The notes under the pieces: generated by a model
The model's input: the letters and a program-made list of their open reading frames with translations, nothing else
Databases searched by the model: none
Told to the model about the DNA's origin: nothing
From: Monosporascus cannonballus
Lineage: Eukaryota > Ascomycota > Sordariomycetes > Xylariales
Length of the DNA stretch: 64,000 nt
Reading direction: 5' to 3'
Assembly (NCBI GenBank): GCA_004154925.1
Contig: QJNS01000052.1
Location: 301,489 to 365,488, forward strand
Shown: one piece after another, positions 45,607 to 58,577 of the stretch
Layout of the letters: the number at the start of each line of letters is the position of its first letter
How positions within the stretch are numbered: position 1 is the stretch's first letter
Translations under genes and position numbers: made by a program

Positions 45607-47335
45607 ATGAACTCCCTCAACATAATCTCTGCGCGCGTCTCTCCAACTTCGTCTCCCGCGCCCTCGCGCTCAAACTCGCTCAGCCACGTCGATTTTGCTA
45701 GTACGGAGGATACGGAAGGGCATGCGCCCGCGGACGGAAACGCGACGGCCGACAGGGGCATCACGTCCGAACCTGGCGAATACCGCTACGACGATGGCGA
45801 CAACATGGACTACTCAAGGAACGTAGACGAGAACACCCCCTTCTTAGAGAAGAGTAACTCCCAAGAGCCCAACGCCCGCTCATCCTCCTGGCATCTCATT
45901 CCCGCGCGCATCGCAAGCAGCATTATTGATTCCATACGCTGGGTCCTGTCGACCATAGCCGCGCCCGGCGTCTACCTGATCGCTTGCTTATACGATGAAC
46001 AGGGGAACTTCGCTCCCTTACAGCGAATGGGGAGTCTGTTTGGCACCTACGGAGGCGACGCACGCAAACTTGCTGCCGATTACCACGAAAATATCGAGAA
46101 GGGAGATTCTTCTAGGCGCGCAGGTCAGAATCCTCGGGGGGCCCCTAGCCGACCCGCCATGTCTTCCGGGTCGTCATCTTCAGGCTTGTCTTCGGAATCA
46201 GAGTCGGATATGGGTAACCTCGTCAAGGGCAGTCGTCGTAGCTCGGCATCTTCCGGTCGCCACACGCGGTCTAAGTCCCTACAGCCAGGCGACGATACGG
46301 GACCCACTCGACGGTCGATACGGATCAAGTTAAATAATGATGAGAACTTTCGCAGGCATAAGAAGGCACGGTCATCGAGCTCCAAGGGCAGTCGAGGCGA
46401 CGGCCTTGCGCCGCCCTCCGGAGACTTGTCGGCACAGCTCAAATCACCGACTTCCCCTATTGCTGGTTTGACGAAGTACCCCAAGACTCCGGCTCCCCCG
46501 CGGCCACTGATCCCGCGACGCCAGCCATCTTACATTCCGTTTGAACCTCTTGACCCGAAACACATGAAGACGCTGATATTGGATTTGGACGAGACCTTGA
46601 TTCACAGCATGTCGAAGGGCGGACGCATGGGGTCCGGTCATATGGTCGAAGTGCGGTTAAATACGACGTATGTCGCCAGCGGTGGTCAACAGGCCCTGGG
46701 CCCTCAGCATCCCATCCTGTATTACGTCCACAAGCGACCGCATTGCGACGAGTTTCTGCGAAAGGTGAGACATCTCGGTGGCAGAGTAGCAGAAGGGCCA
46801 GGGGCGTATTGTGCTAACTAGGGCGCTCAAGGTCTGCAAGTGGTTCAACCTAGTCGTCTTTACCGCGTCCGTCCAGGAGTACGCTGACCCCGTCATCGAT
46901 TGGTTGGAGTCGGAAAGGAAGTTCTTCTCGGCGCGGTATTACCGGCAGCACTGCACGTTCCGGCACGGGGCGTTTATTAAAGATCTTAGTTCGGTAGAGC
47001 CGGATCTCAGCAAGGTTATGATTCTAGACAACAGTCCCCTGAGTTACATGTTCCACCAAGGTAAGCCTCTGCCCTATGCAGCCACGGCATCAATCACACA
47101 CAATCCTGCCCAGCTTTCCGGATTTCCCATAGGGCCGATAGAGACGGATAGGCATAACTGACAAGCAAAACCTATCAATGCAGATAATGCGATCCCGATA
47201 CAAGGGTGGATCAGCGACCCTACGGATAACGACCTGCTACACCTGGTGCCGTTTTTAGAAGGGCTGCAGTACGTTACCGACGTCAGGGCGCTCCTCGCCC
47301 TGAGGGGAGGCGAGGACGGACAGCACAGCGTATGA
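45607..47335 (+). CDS. NEM1: Nem1-like lipin phosphatase catalytic subunit (DxDx(T/V) family)
   Basis: Three exons (45607-46764, 46832-47060, 47184-47335) give 512 residues. The N-terminal 95 residues are Ser-rich. A hydrophobic membrane region lies at about 97-131 (SSIIDSIRWVLSTIAAPGVYLIACLY). A long Ser/Arg-rich linker leads to the phosphatase core. The catalytic motif LILDLDETLIHS has Asp at 326 and 328. After the splices (FLRK-VCKWFNLVVFTASVQEYADPVIDWL and MFHQ-DNAIPIQGW) come MILDNSP and the acidic end DPTDNDLLHLVPFL. With Spo7, Nem1 sits in the nuclear/ER membrane and dephosphorylates the phosphatidate phosphatase Pah1 (lipin). That controls the balance of membrane lipid and triacylglycerol. 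Both introns are GT-AG. Confidence 0.9.
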
Positions 47336-48859
47336 CGCAGCGCAACGCAACGCAAAAATGCGCGGCGGGGAGAGGGGCACACAGCACAGATAATAATACG
47401 GTTGTTCAATAGAATTTGTCTGAAAGTTCCAACTCGGGAATTCTGACTATTTCTGTCCCGAGTGACATCAGCAACTTTTGGGATAAGAGTTACCTAGACG
47501 TACTCCACACGCTGTAATAACTAACATGTGAGACGAGAGCTCTCCTCAGAGGTGTACGACAAGAGCGCACCCCCGGGGCCATATGCTTATGGATATGTAC
47601 AAGTTATCCAGTACCTAGTCTCGGCATATCTGAGCCGTTGTGGAGTTGATGCTCTACCTGTTACCTAGGTAGGTACCTAGTGATTGGAAAATAGGAGACG
47701 TTTTTGGTACAGTTTCTGCCCTGTTTTCCCTCGTGCGGTCGGCACAGTCGTCATCATCCCGAAGCGTGGCCAGAGTTCCAGAATATCTTTTGAATTCCTT
47801 TTGTGGGTCCCGACTTTTCCCCCATCCATATAGATCTCTGCCCCCACCAAAAGAGCGCTAAACGGCCAGTAACCAGATCCCAACTTACCAGAAGCAGATC
47901 AATCACACATCCCCGTCGTGGACCACCAAAAGTGTGGCTTGCTGCCTCTTATTAGTGATAGATGCATATGGGTATTATGCCACAGCTAATACTTCTGAAG
48001 AGACTACACAGAATTAACATGCTTCGGGTAATTGTTTTGGGTATGGGTGCACGTGGCCGACTACGGCCCTAACCAACATATTCCATAGCTACCTCTAGGT
48101 GAGACACGACGAGTAGCGGATGACATCAGGTACATGTCTGGTTTGCACCGGGACCCAAGGAAAGTGAAGTTATTACAGTAGCAGAGTAGGAACTTCAGAG
48201 TAGGTAGGAACTGTGAGCAGAGAAGTTCAGCCACAACTATTAACGAATACCTAATAACCCCCCGGCCGAGCACTAATGGAGTGGGTGGATACTCTTCTGC
48301 ATGTGCCCCGCGAACGCTTTTCAGCCTTCAGGTCGTCCCATGCGTGCCGCCGCATCTATTACGTCACTCCAACGACAAGAGCTTCTTGTGGCCCCTTCAG
48401 CCAAACGGGCACTTTGATCGCTCGTCCGACTCAGCATTTTATGCGAGTCACTGTAGTTGCACCGTTCAAGCCTGTGCTACCTGCGCTAGTTAGTACTAGA
48501 GGGCCCCCTGTTGTCATACCGTATATACATAGGTACTTGGTAGGTACTACAGTAGGCGTGCGTTGGATGGGGGAAAGGGCTGGCTGGGTGGCGGGCGGAC
48601 CAGGGCAGCGGTTTTGGTACTGTATTATCCTACTCGAGCTTATGTCGTCATCGTTGTCTGAAGAGGCTTTGTATTGGTAGTTTCCGTCAATGATATAAAC
48701 CAACTTATTTCTCCCCACGGCTGTTCCCTTCCCAATTACAACATCACTCGTACGGACATAGAGCATAAATCATCACTCTAACCACCTCGGTCTACTCACT
48801 CACACGAAACCTTCATCACCACCAGTACTCAGACACATTAACCTCTGCACCCAGTCACA
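47336..48859. other. Gene-free stretch
   Basis: No gene seen. It contains an exact TACCTAGGTA at 47662-47671, directly followed by GGTACCTAG, making a short array. More partial copies occur near 48530 (CATAGGTACTTGGTAGGTACTAC). The last 150 bases are the likely leader of the next gene. Confidence 0.45.
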
Positions 48860-49669
48860 ATGGCCACTCTGCACTGTAAGTGTTTGACCCCCGAATCTCC
48901 CAGCGAGCGATTTTCTCGTCCCGGGCGGCCGGTTGAAGTTTCCCGTCCTATACCGAAGCGCAACTCGGAGCTTCTTTGGTCACCACCTCATCCGCGATTT
49001 GCGATGCCCTTTCAAGACGGCCAAAAGCTAACAGCGTGTTCCTACCATCCAGACCTCCCTCCCGTCAAGCCCTCGGCTATCGCCCTCGGCACCGTCTTCA
49101 ACCAGACCGTCGAGACAGCAGGTATGTCTTCTTGTTACACCCCCGTCTGCAACAATCCCACTTTTCCGGTGACCGGTCTGGCTAACGCCATTGACCCCCT
49201 TGCTTGCAGTTCTGTCCCCTCTCTTCGGCCAGACGTATCAGCGCGCCAAGGCCGCCGACACCAAGGAGGAGTTCCTGCGCTCTAAGGAGACGGCATCCGT
49301 CGCCGTCGCCTGGGGCACGTCCCTGGTCGGCTCGGCCCTGCAGTCGTACGGCGTCGGCGCTCTCATCAACGCCACCGGCACCCTGAGCTACAAGGGCGCC
49401 GCCTACCTCGGCAGCCTGATATTCATGGCCACCTCCGCCCCTACCGTAAGTTTCCTCCCTCTCCCTTCTTTCCCCGTCTTAGGGGATGGGGAAAAAAAGA
49501 AAGCGGCCCATGCTGACCTGACACCAAAACGCAGTACCTCAACCAGCTCTTCACCGAGCGGCGCACCCTCGACACCGTCGCCGTCAGCGCCACGACCAAG
49601 ATCTTCGAGACGGTCGGCCTCTCGCTATTCCTGACCTGGTGGGGCACCCGGACCAACCCCTTCTCTTAA
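48860..49669 (+). CDS. Small conserved fungal membrane protein (possibly DUF1761-like)
   Basis: Four exons (48860-48875, 49053-49121, 49210-49445, 49535-49669) give 151 residues. The first exon is only 16 bases (MATLH plus one base). The joins read MATLHY-LPPVKPSAIALGTVFN, ETA-VLSPLFGQTYQRAKAADTKEEF and TSAPT-YLNQLFTERRTLDTVAV. The CTAAC branch site and ATCCAG acceptor support intron 1. Hydrophobic stretches with small residues (TSLVGSALQSYGVGALIN, GAAYLGSLIFMATSA, TVGLSLFLTWWGT) suggest three or four membrane helices. I associate this pattern with DUF1761-type proteins, but only tentatively. No function is known. The ending WWGTRTNPFS looks like a conserved terminus. Confidence 0.65.
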
Positions 49670-50572
49670 ATCATCATGATGATGAAATGATGCGATCCTG
49701 GACCCAAGATTCACGATGCGATGGATATGACCCGGGTGGAGGCCGACCGACCGACCGAAGGGAATCTGGTAAGGCGGTCTTGTGTAAAACTACTTAACTA
49801 GCACTGGGGAGCTGCTCGGACGGGATGTGGATATCTGAGTTGACGCGCCCTGTACTGTATTAGCTAATGAAAACATCATGAGGTTGCCTTCTGTTCTTCT
49901 AGGTTGAGTGAGTGATTATGTGCGTGTAAATCGAATCGTGAATCCAATCGTCATAGAGTGGCCGGCGATAATGGCTAGTCCTCCGCTCATATACCTCACG
50001 ATCGTGTAATCAATGTCATACCACACATGTCGTAGCGTCGAAATACATAGCCATTTCTCTCTAGCGCATTAAGACGGAGAGCCTTCAGTGATCAATCCCA
50101 TCTCAGAAAGGGTTCGCATTTCCGTGCAGAGATAGCCACTCCTCCTCTCACGTAACAGAAGCCACTTCCCTCCAAACGCCACGAGGGAGAGTCTTCAGCG
50201 AAATTAGCAACTTTATATGAACAAAGTTTCTTTTAGTAGCCCTAAACAAAAAACGACGCAGAAAGTCGATGATCCCCCAACGCCAGAGGCCAGACGCCTC
50301 TCCCCCTATCGTAGCCCAGACCGAAGTGCTGTACTGTACGTGCGTAGTAGTAGTGTGTCTGTATGCGTGTATGTATGATACACCCAAGATCGAGTCTAGG
50401 TTAGGTATTCTCCAGCCAGTACCGTGTCAAAACATCAACCACCCGCGGATGAAATCCTGGCTGCCGACTAAACGAAAACCTTGGGACCGCCGTGCGTTTT
50501 TTTTTTCTTCTTTTTTTACTTGGAAGGAGTTTGCTGGATTTTGTTTCGAGGATTGCGTGCTGCTCCCGCGGC
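49670..50572. other. Convergent 3' region
   Basis: Spacer between the small membrane-protein gene and NHP2, which face each other. It holds a CATCATGATGATGAAATGATG run near 49675. I see no gene. Confidence 0.45.
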
Positions 50573-51526
50573 TCACGTGAACTTCAGCTGGCTCTTGCTC
50601 TCCTTCTCGACGAGCTTGACGAGGTCCCTGTACGCCTCGGCGAAGTCCTCGCCGTCCACCTCCTCCTCGCCCTCGGCCTTCTTGCCGTCCTTCCGCGCCT
50701 GGGGCCTCTCCGTGACCATGACGACGCTCGTGGGCCGCTTCGTGGAGCCGGCGGCGCCGAGCTCGGCGCGCGACGCCACGAAGATGTACGGCGCGTTGAC
50801 GTCTTCGCACAGCACGGGGATGTGGCTGATGACGTCGGCCGGACTGATGTCGCCCGCGAGCACCACCACGCCCGGGAACGACGACGGGTTCCCCGGCCCC
50901 GCCGCGGGCGACTTGCGCAGCGACTTGACCACCTCCTTGACGCCGCGCTTGAGGGTCTTGTGCTTGGCCGCTGCGGGGGGGCGAGGTTAGCTTCTGCCCT
51001 CTATAATTTTTGGGGGGAAGAGAGGTGGGTTTGGCTTTGTCTTGTTGGGAACTATGGGAGAGGTCGCGTGTAGGAAGGCACAGCAGAAATCGGCGGTCGT
51101 TGAAGCCGCGCGAAGAAAGATTGAGGGATACGGGAGCGGGATTGGGATAGGACAGCAGGAAGAAAAAAAAAGAGACATACCCTTCCTGACGGTCTTCATG
51201 ATCTTCTTGGTGCCCTTCTCGTCCGCCAGGGGCCTCGCGAACGGCACGAGCGCACCGACGACGGGCTGCAGCACGGTGGTCTTCTTCACGTCCTTGTCGC
51301 CATCCTCGCCCTCGTCCGTCCTGACGACGGCCACCGCGACGTCGCCGTTCTTCTCCGGCTGGCCGTCGAGCGCGGCGGTGACGGCGCTCTTCAGCTTCTC
51401 CTTCTTTTCCTTCTTCTCCTTCTTGTCCTTCTTGGAGGAGGAGGACTTGCTCACGCCGTCCGCGTCGCTGCGCTTCTTCTCCTTCTTCTCCTTCTTCTCG
51501 GCCTTCTCTGGTTTCGTTGCACCCAT
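50573..51526 (-). CDS. NHP2: H/ACA ribonucleoprotein complex subunit Nhp2
   Basis: Two exons (51526-51181 and 50970-50573), 210-bp intron, 247 residues. The join reads KTVRK-AAKHKTLKRGVKEVVKSLRK. The L7Ae/L30e RNA-binding domain is clear: GVVVLAGDISPADVISHIPVLCEDVNAPYIFVASRAELGAA, then TKRPTSVVMV. Nhp2 binds box H/ACA snoRNAs with Cbf5, Gar1 and Nop10 for rRNA pseudouridylation, in the nucleolus. Yeast Nhp2 is about 156 residues. This protein has an extra N-terminal 80 residues that are Lys/Glu-rich (EKKEKKEKKRSD, KKDKKEKKEKKEK) and a roughly 30-residue acidic insert near the end. Confidence 0.9.
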
Positions 51527-54500
51527 TGTGGCGGTGGTGGTGGCGTTGCTTGTGGTCGTCGTTATTTATTCGGTTTTGACCACTCCTCTCTCAGTCTCTC
51601 CCCCGCCCTTTCTCTCTTGCCAGCAGCTCAAATTCGTTAAAAGCGTGATGGACCTGGTGCGACGAGATCGGAGCTCCTAGGAAGCTGGCAAGATCGAGGA
51701 TGTTCGGGATTGAAGGGCGGTCAATTCCTCTCCGTGGAAACTTTTGTCTCTTATCGAGGTTCACAATCAATTGAGCGAGCAGTGAGTTCCTCGAATTTTT
51801 TTTTTATCTTGGGACTAGTACTAGCTCCTTACTAGCTCCCATGTACCTAAGTACCTCTGCTGTTATAGGCCATGGTGGGATGTATTTAGTCCAATGGGAG
51901 GCTACTTCGGTCGTGGATAATTCCGTGCCGAGGATGCCGCTGCTGGAAGCTCATTGGCTGAAATCATTTAACCCCACTAACTCCTTGAAGTTCAAGTTAG
52001 CATAGTTTGCATCGAGTTTCGTGGTAGAATCACACCCGCAGGATGCCCGCAAAGCTGTGAGACTCCCGACTTTACAACCCGAGGAATAATATGCCTACAA
52101 TAACCTCAATATCATTCTCTAGGCTGATTTTGTTCGTGTATGCGGAACTAGAAGGAATGAAAATTGTCCAAGAAGCCGCCGAATTGCTCGCTCTTCCAGA
52201 TGTGCCATGAACATCCACCACTCTCGAGCCCCAGATCTCAGCCCTTTTGATGGAAGATCATATGCTGGCCTCTGAAATCATTACGAAGCAAATCTACCCT
52301 TTGTAATCTCTCCCAATGCTCACGAACCGTGATCCCTCTTGTATGTGCCCGCCCGTCGGCAGCAACGTTGTAGTGCTTGAACTAGCTGTAGAACTATCGG
52401 GTTCGTGCGCTCTTGAATGCGATGGCGGTGCACTCCGTTGGCCGTTGCCCCGTTGACCTCGTGGCGTTGCGTGCTCCTTCAGGGTTGACGATTATGTTGC
52501 TGAATACCGCAAGAGCCGATTCCTTGTCTTTCCTACGCTTCCCAAGCTGCCGTTGTTCTCACGGCTCTCTTGCCTCTTATTAATGCCCACGCCCTCATGC
52601 CTCCATCCTCACGCTGAGTCGTCTCGGTTACCGTCACTTGTACCCTTCCTTATGTACTCCCTGGGCCAGAGCAGGTGCCGCTGCATTCTCGTCGCTGAGC
52701 CGCCGTGAAGGTCTTTCCAGGCACTCCTATTCCAACAAGGAACTTCCAGTGACCTCAGACCTTTCTTCCATAAGACCTTGGGCGATGGGATAGGTGAGCG
52801 GTGACGTGGGTGGTGTGGTGACGAGTATATTTTCCGATCATGGCTGCAAACCGATGAGAAATGGTTAAGCGGTACAGTGTATTCACGATAGCTTTAGACC
52901 CCGCTACCGGATGGGCTTCTCAAGACCTCACTATGCGCTCAGAAGGCCTTTCAAACGACTATCAGCGACGTTGACGACCTAGAGATGCCACCATGCCAAC
53001 GGTTGCGGTAGTAAGAGAAAGCGCCATGAGTTCGATGGCTTATCTGCGCAGTCATCGGGCTATTTGTATGCGGTTTCCATACGTTTGTCTCATGCAGCCC
53101 TGCAGGCAACCAGATCAGAGTCCCTTGGAAACTCATATGCAGACAAGTATCATTTATGTCAAGCCGTCTCTGTGGTGCATCGAATGCCAGTGGAAGTCTT
53201 GTACCTGCATAGGGTGCTACTGCTAGGCGAAGGCAGCCTCGGGCCATCCACCGTCTACGTACCACTCCTACTTCCATCGCTGCCTTGTCATCATCGCTCG
53301 AGAGAACAACGCTGAAGCAGCCGCCTCTGGCATGGCATATTTCTTAAACATACGGGGCACTGCTGACACCGCCGCTACAATATCATCACTCCCCCCTGTT
53401 TGAAACGGCTTGGGCTGCATTGCTATATCAGGAGCTCGTCTATCTCACGCCAGATTAGCTACGGTTAACTCCGAAGTTATTGAGAGGTGCCGATCTCTCG
53501 TATGGGATTTGGAATATGGCTCCACGAAATATGGAGATCCAGGACCCTGAGAGACTCTCGTCCGGGCGAGGAATAGGGCCTCTGTTGAGCACTCATCATT
53601 CATCAGGTAGGTGCCACGCCTAGGCCACCTCTTTCCGCGAAGGGACCTGCTGCGAGCCTCTTGCCATACAGAAACTGCGAATTTGGTCCTGTCTCTGGTA
53701 TGCCTGCCAGCCGGGCTCAGAGATTGAGGGAATAAGAGACCTGTGTGAAAAACAGTCGTCGTTTCGCCCGCGTCAGGGCACAAGACGAGGACACTTTGAT
53801 GGCGGACCCCTTTCATGGCTAGCTTAAAACGTCGGCTTCTAGCATCTTGACGGGTATGCTCTAGCGGTTAGAATGATTAGATACTTGATGGTCGTTAATG
53901 AGGTAGATCAATCCGAAGCTTTACTATCCCATAACAGTCACAAGTGTTTACACTAAGGCAGCCCTAACCACTGCCTGCTGTCCCGTGGAACTCATATTGC
54001 GCAGATAGTTCGTCGAACCTATACCTAACCAACTTCCATCCGCTAATTTGGCCATATTGGCAGTAACATATACAGATGTTTCTCTGGAATATCTACTTCC
54101 CTCGAGCCGATATCACGCGATCCTCAAGCGTTTTGCCAAGACTTGAACCCCCTTAACCGTCTATCTATCGCGTTCCAGCCCTCGTTTGTCCCCCATTCAC
54201 CCTTGAAGGAGAGACAGACCGAACATGCCCACTCGGTCTACTAACGGCAACGCCGCGACCATCGCCTCGTTGCAGGCGCGGACGTTCACCAGGAGCGTTC
54301 TACCGGGCGTTTGAGGCAGCCAGTCCCTGGATACTCGGGATAGAGATGGAGGGAATAAGGCAAACAAGATCCTCCTTGCCCGACAGTCCGAGATCGTGGC
54401 TCAAGCGTCAATTGAGGAGACACGGCTTATATCATCGAACCCTTGGGTTTAGCCTATGTTCTTTCAGCAGCGTCAGAGCGGCTGGGCCTTATAATAGTGA

Positions 54501-56207
54501 CTTGCGCATACGGCGTACTCCAAGTTAGGGTCACGCGTGACAAGTCAATATCCCCCCATTCTCCTATTGGCTTAAGCTTGAGCATAGCCATCCTGGTAGT
54601 CTTCCACTTCTGGGATCGTCTTTCGAGCGCAACCCAAAGTGTTACTGCTCGTGATACCAACACCCTGCAAGGACGGCCTTCTCTATGCGTCAGTACGACT
54701 ATTCCAGTTGAATCTCTGCAGGGTTGCGTGAACCCCCTTTTCAGCTCACACCGGTTTGATGAAAACAATGCTCTCAGCTGCGACCGAGATTCTCGCCGGA
54801 AACACTAAGAGCATGCGAGACAAATACTGTAGACATTGGATAGTGACTGCGCAACGCGATTCACGGGAAGCATTCCGGCTGTCGAACTATACATACCAAC
54901 CTATATACCTACTTGCTGCAGGCGGGCACTGATGCCGAGCGTCCCGTTAAGTACTATTATGTATCTGCGCCATGACTCTACACCATGAAGGGCGTGGAAT
55001 TCGATGCCGATGGTTGATAAAAGAATATACATATACACATATACTCGGAATATATCTCGTTATGCTATCGCGCAAGTTAGCGTGTGACTAGCAAAGTGTA
55101 GTTTTATTTTTGGCTCTGTGTGTCATGAAACCTTAGTGCCTCGACGGCACGGGCAGTCTGGATTTACTCTCCAAGAGAAATAGCATACACAAATTCGGCG
55201 AGTCCTCTAATGTGTCAAAAATAAATAAATAAATACCATTTTTTCCTACTCCACTTCGGCGCACGGGCCTATCCGATCTCTTTGATCGGGAGCTACCTAG
55301 GTAAACCATGGATAGGACAGGGGTGATCAATCGTACAGTAGGGAATGATGAGAACGACACATTGGCGGACTCGTCACCCGCGCGCCGTTAGAAATCGGAC
55401 ATGGGACCCGGTTTATCACCAACAGAAGACGCTGCCCGGAATTCCTAGCCTAATCACGACCGGCTTATGAGGTAGAAACGCACGCCTCCTACGTCGTCCC
55501 AGAGAAACTGCCGTGATCGTGCACCAGGTCCATGTTCATGCAATGTCTCTACGCATGCACGCAAGAAGGTAGTAAAGTAGCATTGGAACCCACACGTACC
55601 TTGACGAAGCCTCCGTTTCAATTTAACATAAGACACGAGCTAACGGCGGTTTTTTGAACATCTCGCCTTTTATTGGTCTCGGGGTGGGTCGAACTGGGGG
55701 CCTGATGCTTGACCCCCCGCCGCATTCGGGTCCCATCCATCCCATGTGGAGAGTACATGGTAGAGGCTCAGTGGCTTCACGAATCCTCTCAACGCCCTGC
55801 TGGTGAATAGCTGCCTCAAGTATTGACCGGGGAGGTGGAGGAAAAAGGTTTGCGGTTGGTCAGATATCATCGTCCGACGTAAGATGCATTAAACTCGTCC
55901 AAGATACAAGGCGGCAGACCCGGCAGCCTTTTTCGCTGCAATGCTGTCGTGTCCGTCGCCCATGGGCTGATCTCCCAGCGAGTTTACCCGCACGTTTCTT
56001 TCTTCACTTACATCACCACAGATTTCATGCTGTGCGACTTCCATTCGTTTCTCTCTCTCTCGCTTCCCCAGCGCCGGTAGGCCTTCGTTTGAGCCATTCG
56101 TTTCGTGGATTTTTCATGTCTCTTCTATTTTTCTAGCGTCTTGTTCGTTTGCTCATTTGTTTGTTTTCGAGGTCCGATCCCAAGTGAGCTAAGCTCCTCC
56201 CCCTGCG
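51527..56207. other. Gene-free 4.7-kb stretch
   Basis: No intact gene. The first 200 bases are the NHP2 leader. Short open frames at 52.95-53.3, 53.4-53.8 and 54.4-54.8 kb overlap on both strands and match nothing I know. An exact TACCTAGGTA lies at 55294-55303. Around 52.3-53.3 kb, codon-like stretches interrupted by stops hint at an old decayed gene, but I cannot name it. Confidence 0.45.
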
Positions 56208-58577
56208 ATGGAGTCGAGAACAAACAATGGGCAGTCTGCTGGCAGGTCTTTTTGGGATGACGGCGGGGTCGGGCGGGGCTCCGTGCCCTTGGAGATGTAA
56301 GGCCCCTATGATTCGTTTGAAGGGCAGATCCGGACCTGACAGCGCGACAGGATCCTCGAGGACACGGAGAACTCGTCCTCGTCGAGGCCTCCCCCGACGA
56401 GGGGGACGCGAACGACAAGGACGCGGTCGGTGGCCTGGCCGTTCCACAGCCGGCAGGGCTCGTCGTCCGCCTCGACGACGCTCTCTAATCTCTCCGGCTT
56501 CCGGTGGGCGAGCCTCCAGCCGAGGTCCTTCTTCCAACCGAGACCCGACGACGCCACTAGCATAGCCAGAAGCATCGTCCCGGACTACATCCTCCACTAC
56601 ATGAGGGGTGAGACGCCCGAGTCGCTCGCGAGGAAGCGCGAAGAGAAGACGTGGGGCCAGCGGGACGTCAACATAGAAGACCGGCGGGACACCTACGCAT
56701 CGTGTCCCGTCGAGTACGGCCACCACTACTCCTCCAGCACGGACCTCACCCGGGGGGCCACCCGGGGTGGCAACGGGTACGGTAGCGCGAGCCGCCACAG
56801 CGGCCTCCGGAGGTACCTTACCGGGTGGCGGGGCGGCGTCGTGTTCAACACCATCATCTTCTTCTTAATCCTAGTTGTTGAGATCGTTCTCCTAATCATA
56901 GTCCTAACTAAGACCAGGCTGCTCGCAGGGGACCCGACCGTGTGGTCCGGCGACTGCGGGAAGGCCAGGGATATCAACGTCGGGCTCCACGCCGTAATCA
57001 GCGTCTTCTCGGTCGTCTTCCTGGCCGGGGCCAATTACGTCTTCCAGGTGCTCACGAGCCCCACCAGAAGCGAAGTCGACAAGGCCCACGAGAGCAGGCG
57101 ATGGCTCGACATCGGCGTGACATCCATGCGCAACTTCGCGCATATCTCGGGTTTCAGGGTATTCCTAGGGTCGACGGTCCTGCTTACGGCCGTCTCGACA
57201 CAAGTAATGTACGTTTGCTTGTCCACCACCACCAAAAGGGCCGGCAGCAGGGGGCTAATCCGATACAGGTATAATGCGGTAATCTACGTATCCCGAGAAG
57301 AAGGACCCGGACCTGGGCCCGGACCCCGAGCGACCTGCAGCGTGAACCTCAACGGCCCGCTATTCGGCGCCGTCATGCTGCTACACCTCGCGCTCATCCT
57401 TAGCACGGCCACGACCCTGGCGGCCCGGTCGTCGTCGTCGGCATTCGAGCCGCTCGCCACGCTCGGCGACGCCATCCGCTCGTTCCTCCGCGCGCCGGAC
57501 CCGACGACTGCCGGTGCCTGCCTGCTCACCAAGCGGGACGTCAGGTGGGGGCGGTGGGGCGAGGGCGTCCAGGGTGCCCGGCACTTCGTCCCGAAGGTCC
57601 ACCGCTGGCTGCACACGCCGTCGCTCCGGCGCTGGGGTCTCACGGCGCTCGCCTGGCTCGCCGTGTGCGGTCCCGCGGCCGCGGGCCTGGCGCTCCTCGC
57701 TACGACCACTCGCGGGAGCGGCGCCGAATCCGCCATCCCGATTACCTCCACGGCACTGTTCCCGCCGCTCGGCGCCCCGCACACGACCTTCGCGTCGCCC
57801 GCCCAGCCCGCCGGTTCCGCAGTCTCCCAGGTCAACATGGCGGTGCTGCAGACGGCGCTCCTGGCCTCGCTGCCGCGCCTGCTCCCGGCGGTCCTCTACC
57901 TCACCGTCAACGCGCTGCTGACGACCTACTTCCTCGGCCACGAGTTCGCGCTCTTCGCGGCGGGCGTCCCCCGGGCCCTGCGCGTCTCGTCCGTGCCCGC
58001 CGGCCAGCAGACCACGAGCCTCTACCTCACGCTGCCACGGCCCGCGTCCTGGGTCCTGCTCGCGCTGTTCGCCGGGATCGGCTTCCTGACGAGCCAGGCC
58101 GTGTCGCCGCTCGTCACATTCGCCACACCTCCTTCCTCCGCCGCTCCGCGAACGGTAATAGCCGTTAACACGACGGCGCTCCTCGCGCTCCTCGCGGCCC
58201 TCGCGGCCCTAGCCCTCAGCACCCTAGGCCTAGGACTGCTCCGCCGCGCGCCCTTCGCCCCCCTCGTCGCCTCGGGCGGGACCGCCGTGCCCGGCAACCC
58301 GCTCGCGCAGGCGCTGCGCGGCGGCTCCTGCAGCGCCGTCGTCAGCGCCGCGTGCCACCCGCCGCGCGGCGCCTACGAGTCGGCGCGCGGCTGCGTCGCG
58401 TGGGGTGTCGTCGCCGACGGCGGGGAGGGCGACGGGGCCGTCGCCCGGTGCGCCTTCACCAGCAACTTACACGTGAATACCCTCGGCGGCGGGGAAGAGG
58501 GAGGGGAAGGAGGGGGCCCTGATCACCCGGCCCCTGCCGGGCTCGGGTTCGTCGACCTAGCGCGGCGGTACGCTTAA
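56208..58577 (+). CDS. Multi-pass membrane protein, DUF6536 family
   Basis: Best model has two exons (56208-56296 and 56351-58577) with a 54-bp intron (GTAAGG...CCTGAC...GACAG), 771 residues. The long exon has no in-frame ATG before its conserved part, so an upstream exon is needed. ATG GAG TCG at 56208 splices in frame as SVPLEM-ILEDTENSS. The DUF6536 block starts LTGWRGGVVFNTIIFFLILVVEIVLL and continues with SGDCGKARDINVGLHAVISVFS, GANYVFQVLTSPTRSEVDKAHE and RRWLDIGVTSMRNFAHIS. Further hydrophobic segments occur to about residue 670, six to eight helices in all. The C-terminus is Gly/Glu-rich. The family is common in filamentous fungi and its function is unknown to me. Location is probably the plasma or an internal membrane. 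Confidence 0.8.

Noticed and set aside
53445..53816. 123-codon open frame on the minus strand
   Set aside because: No similarity I can name, and other frames are equally open.
53850..53920. Possible tRNA (TCTAGCGGTTAGAAT resembles a D-arm)
   Set aside because: No anticodon arm, T-loop or acceptor stem follows at the right spacing.
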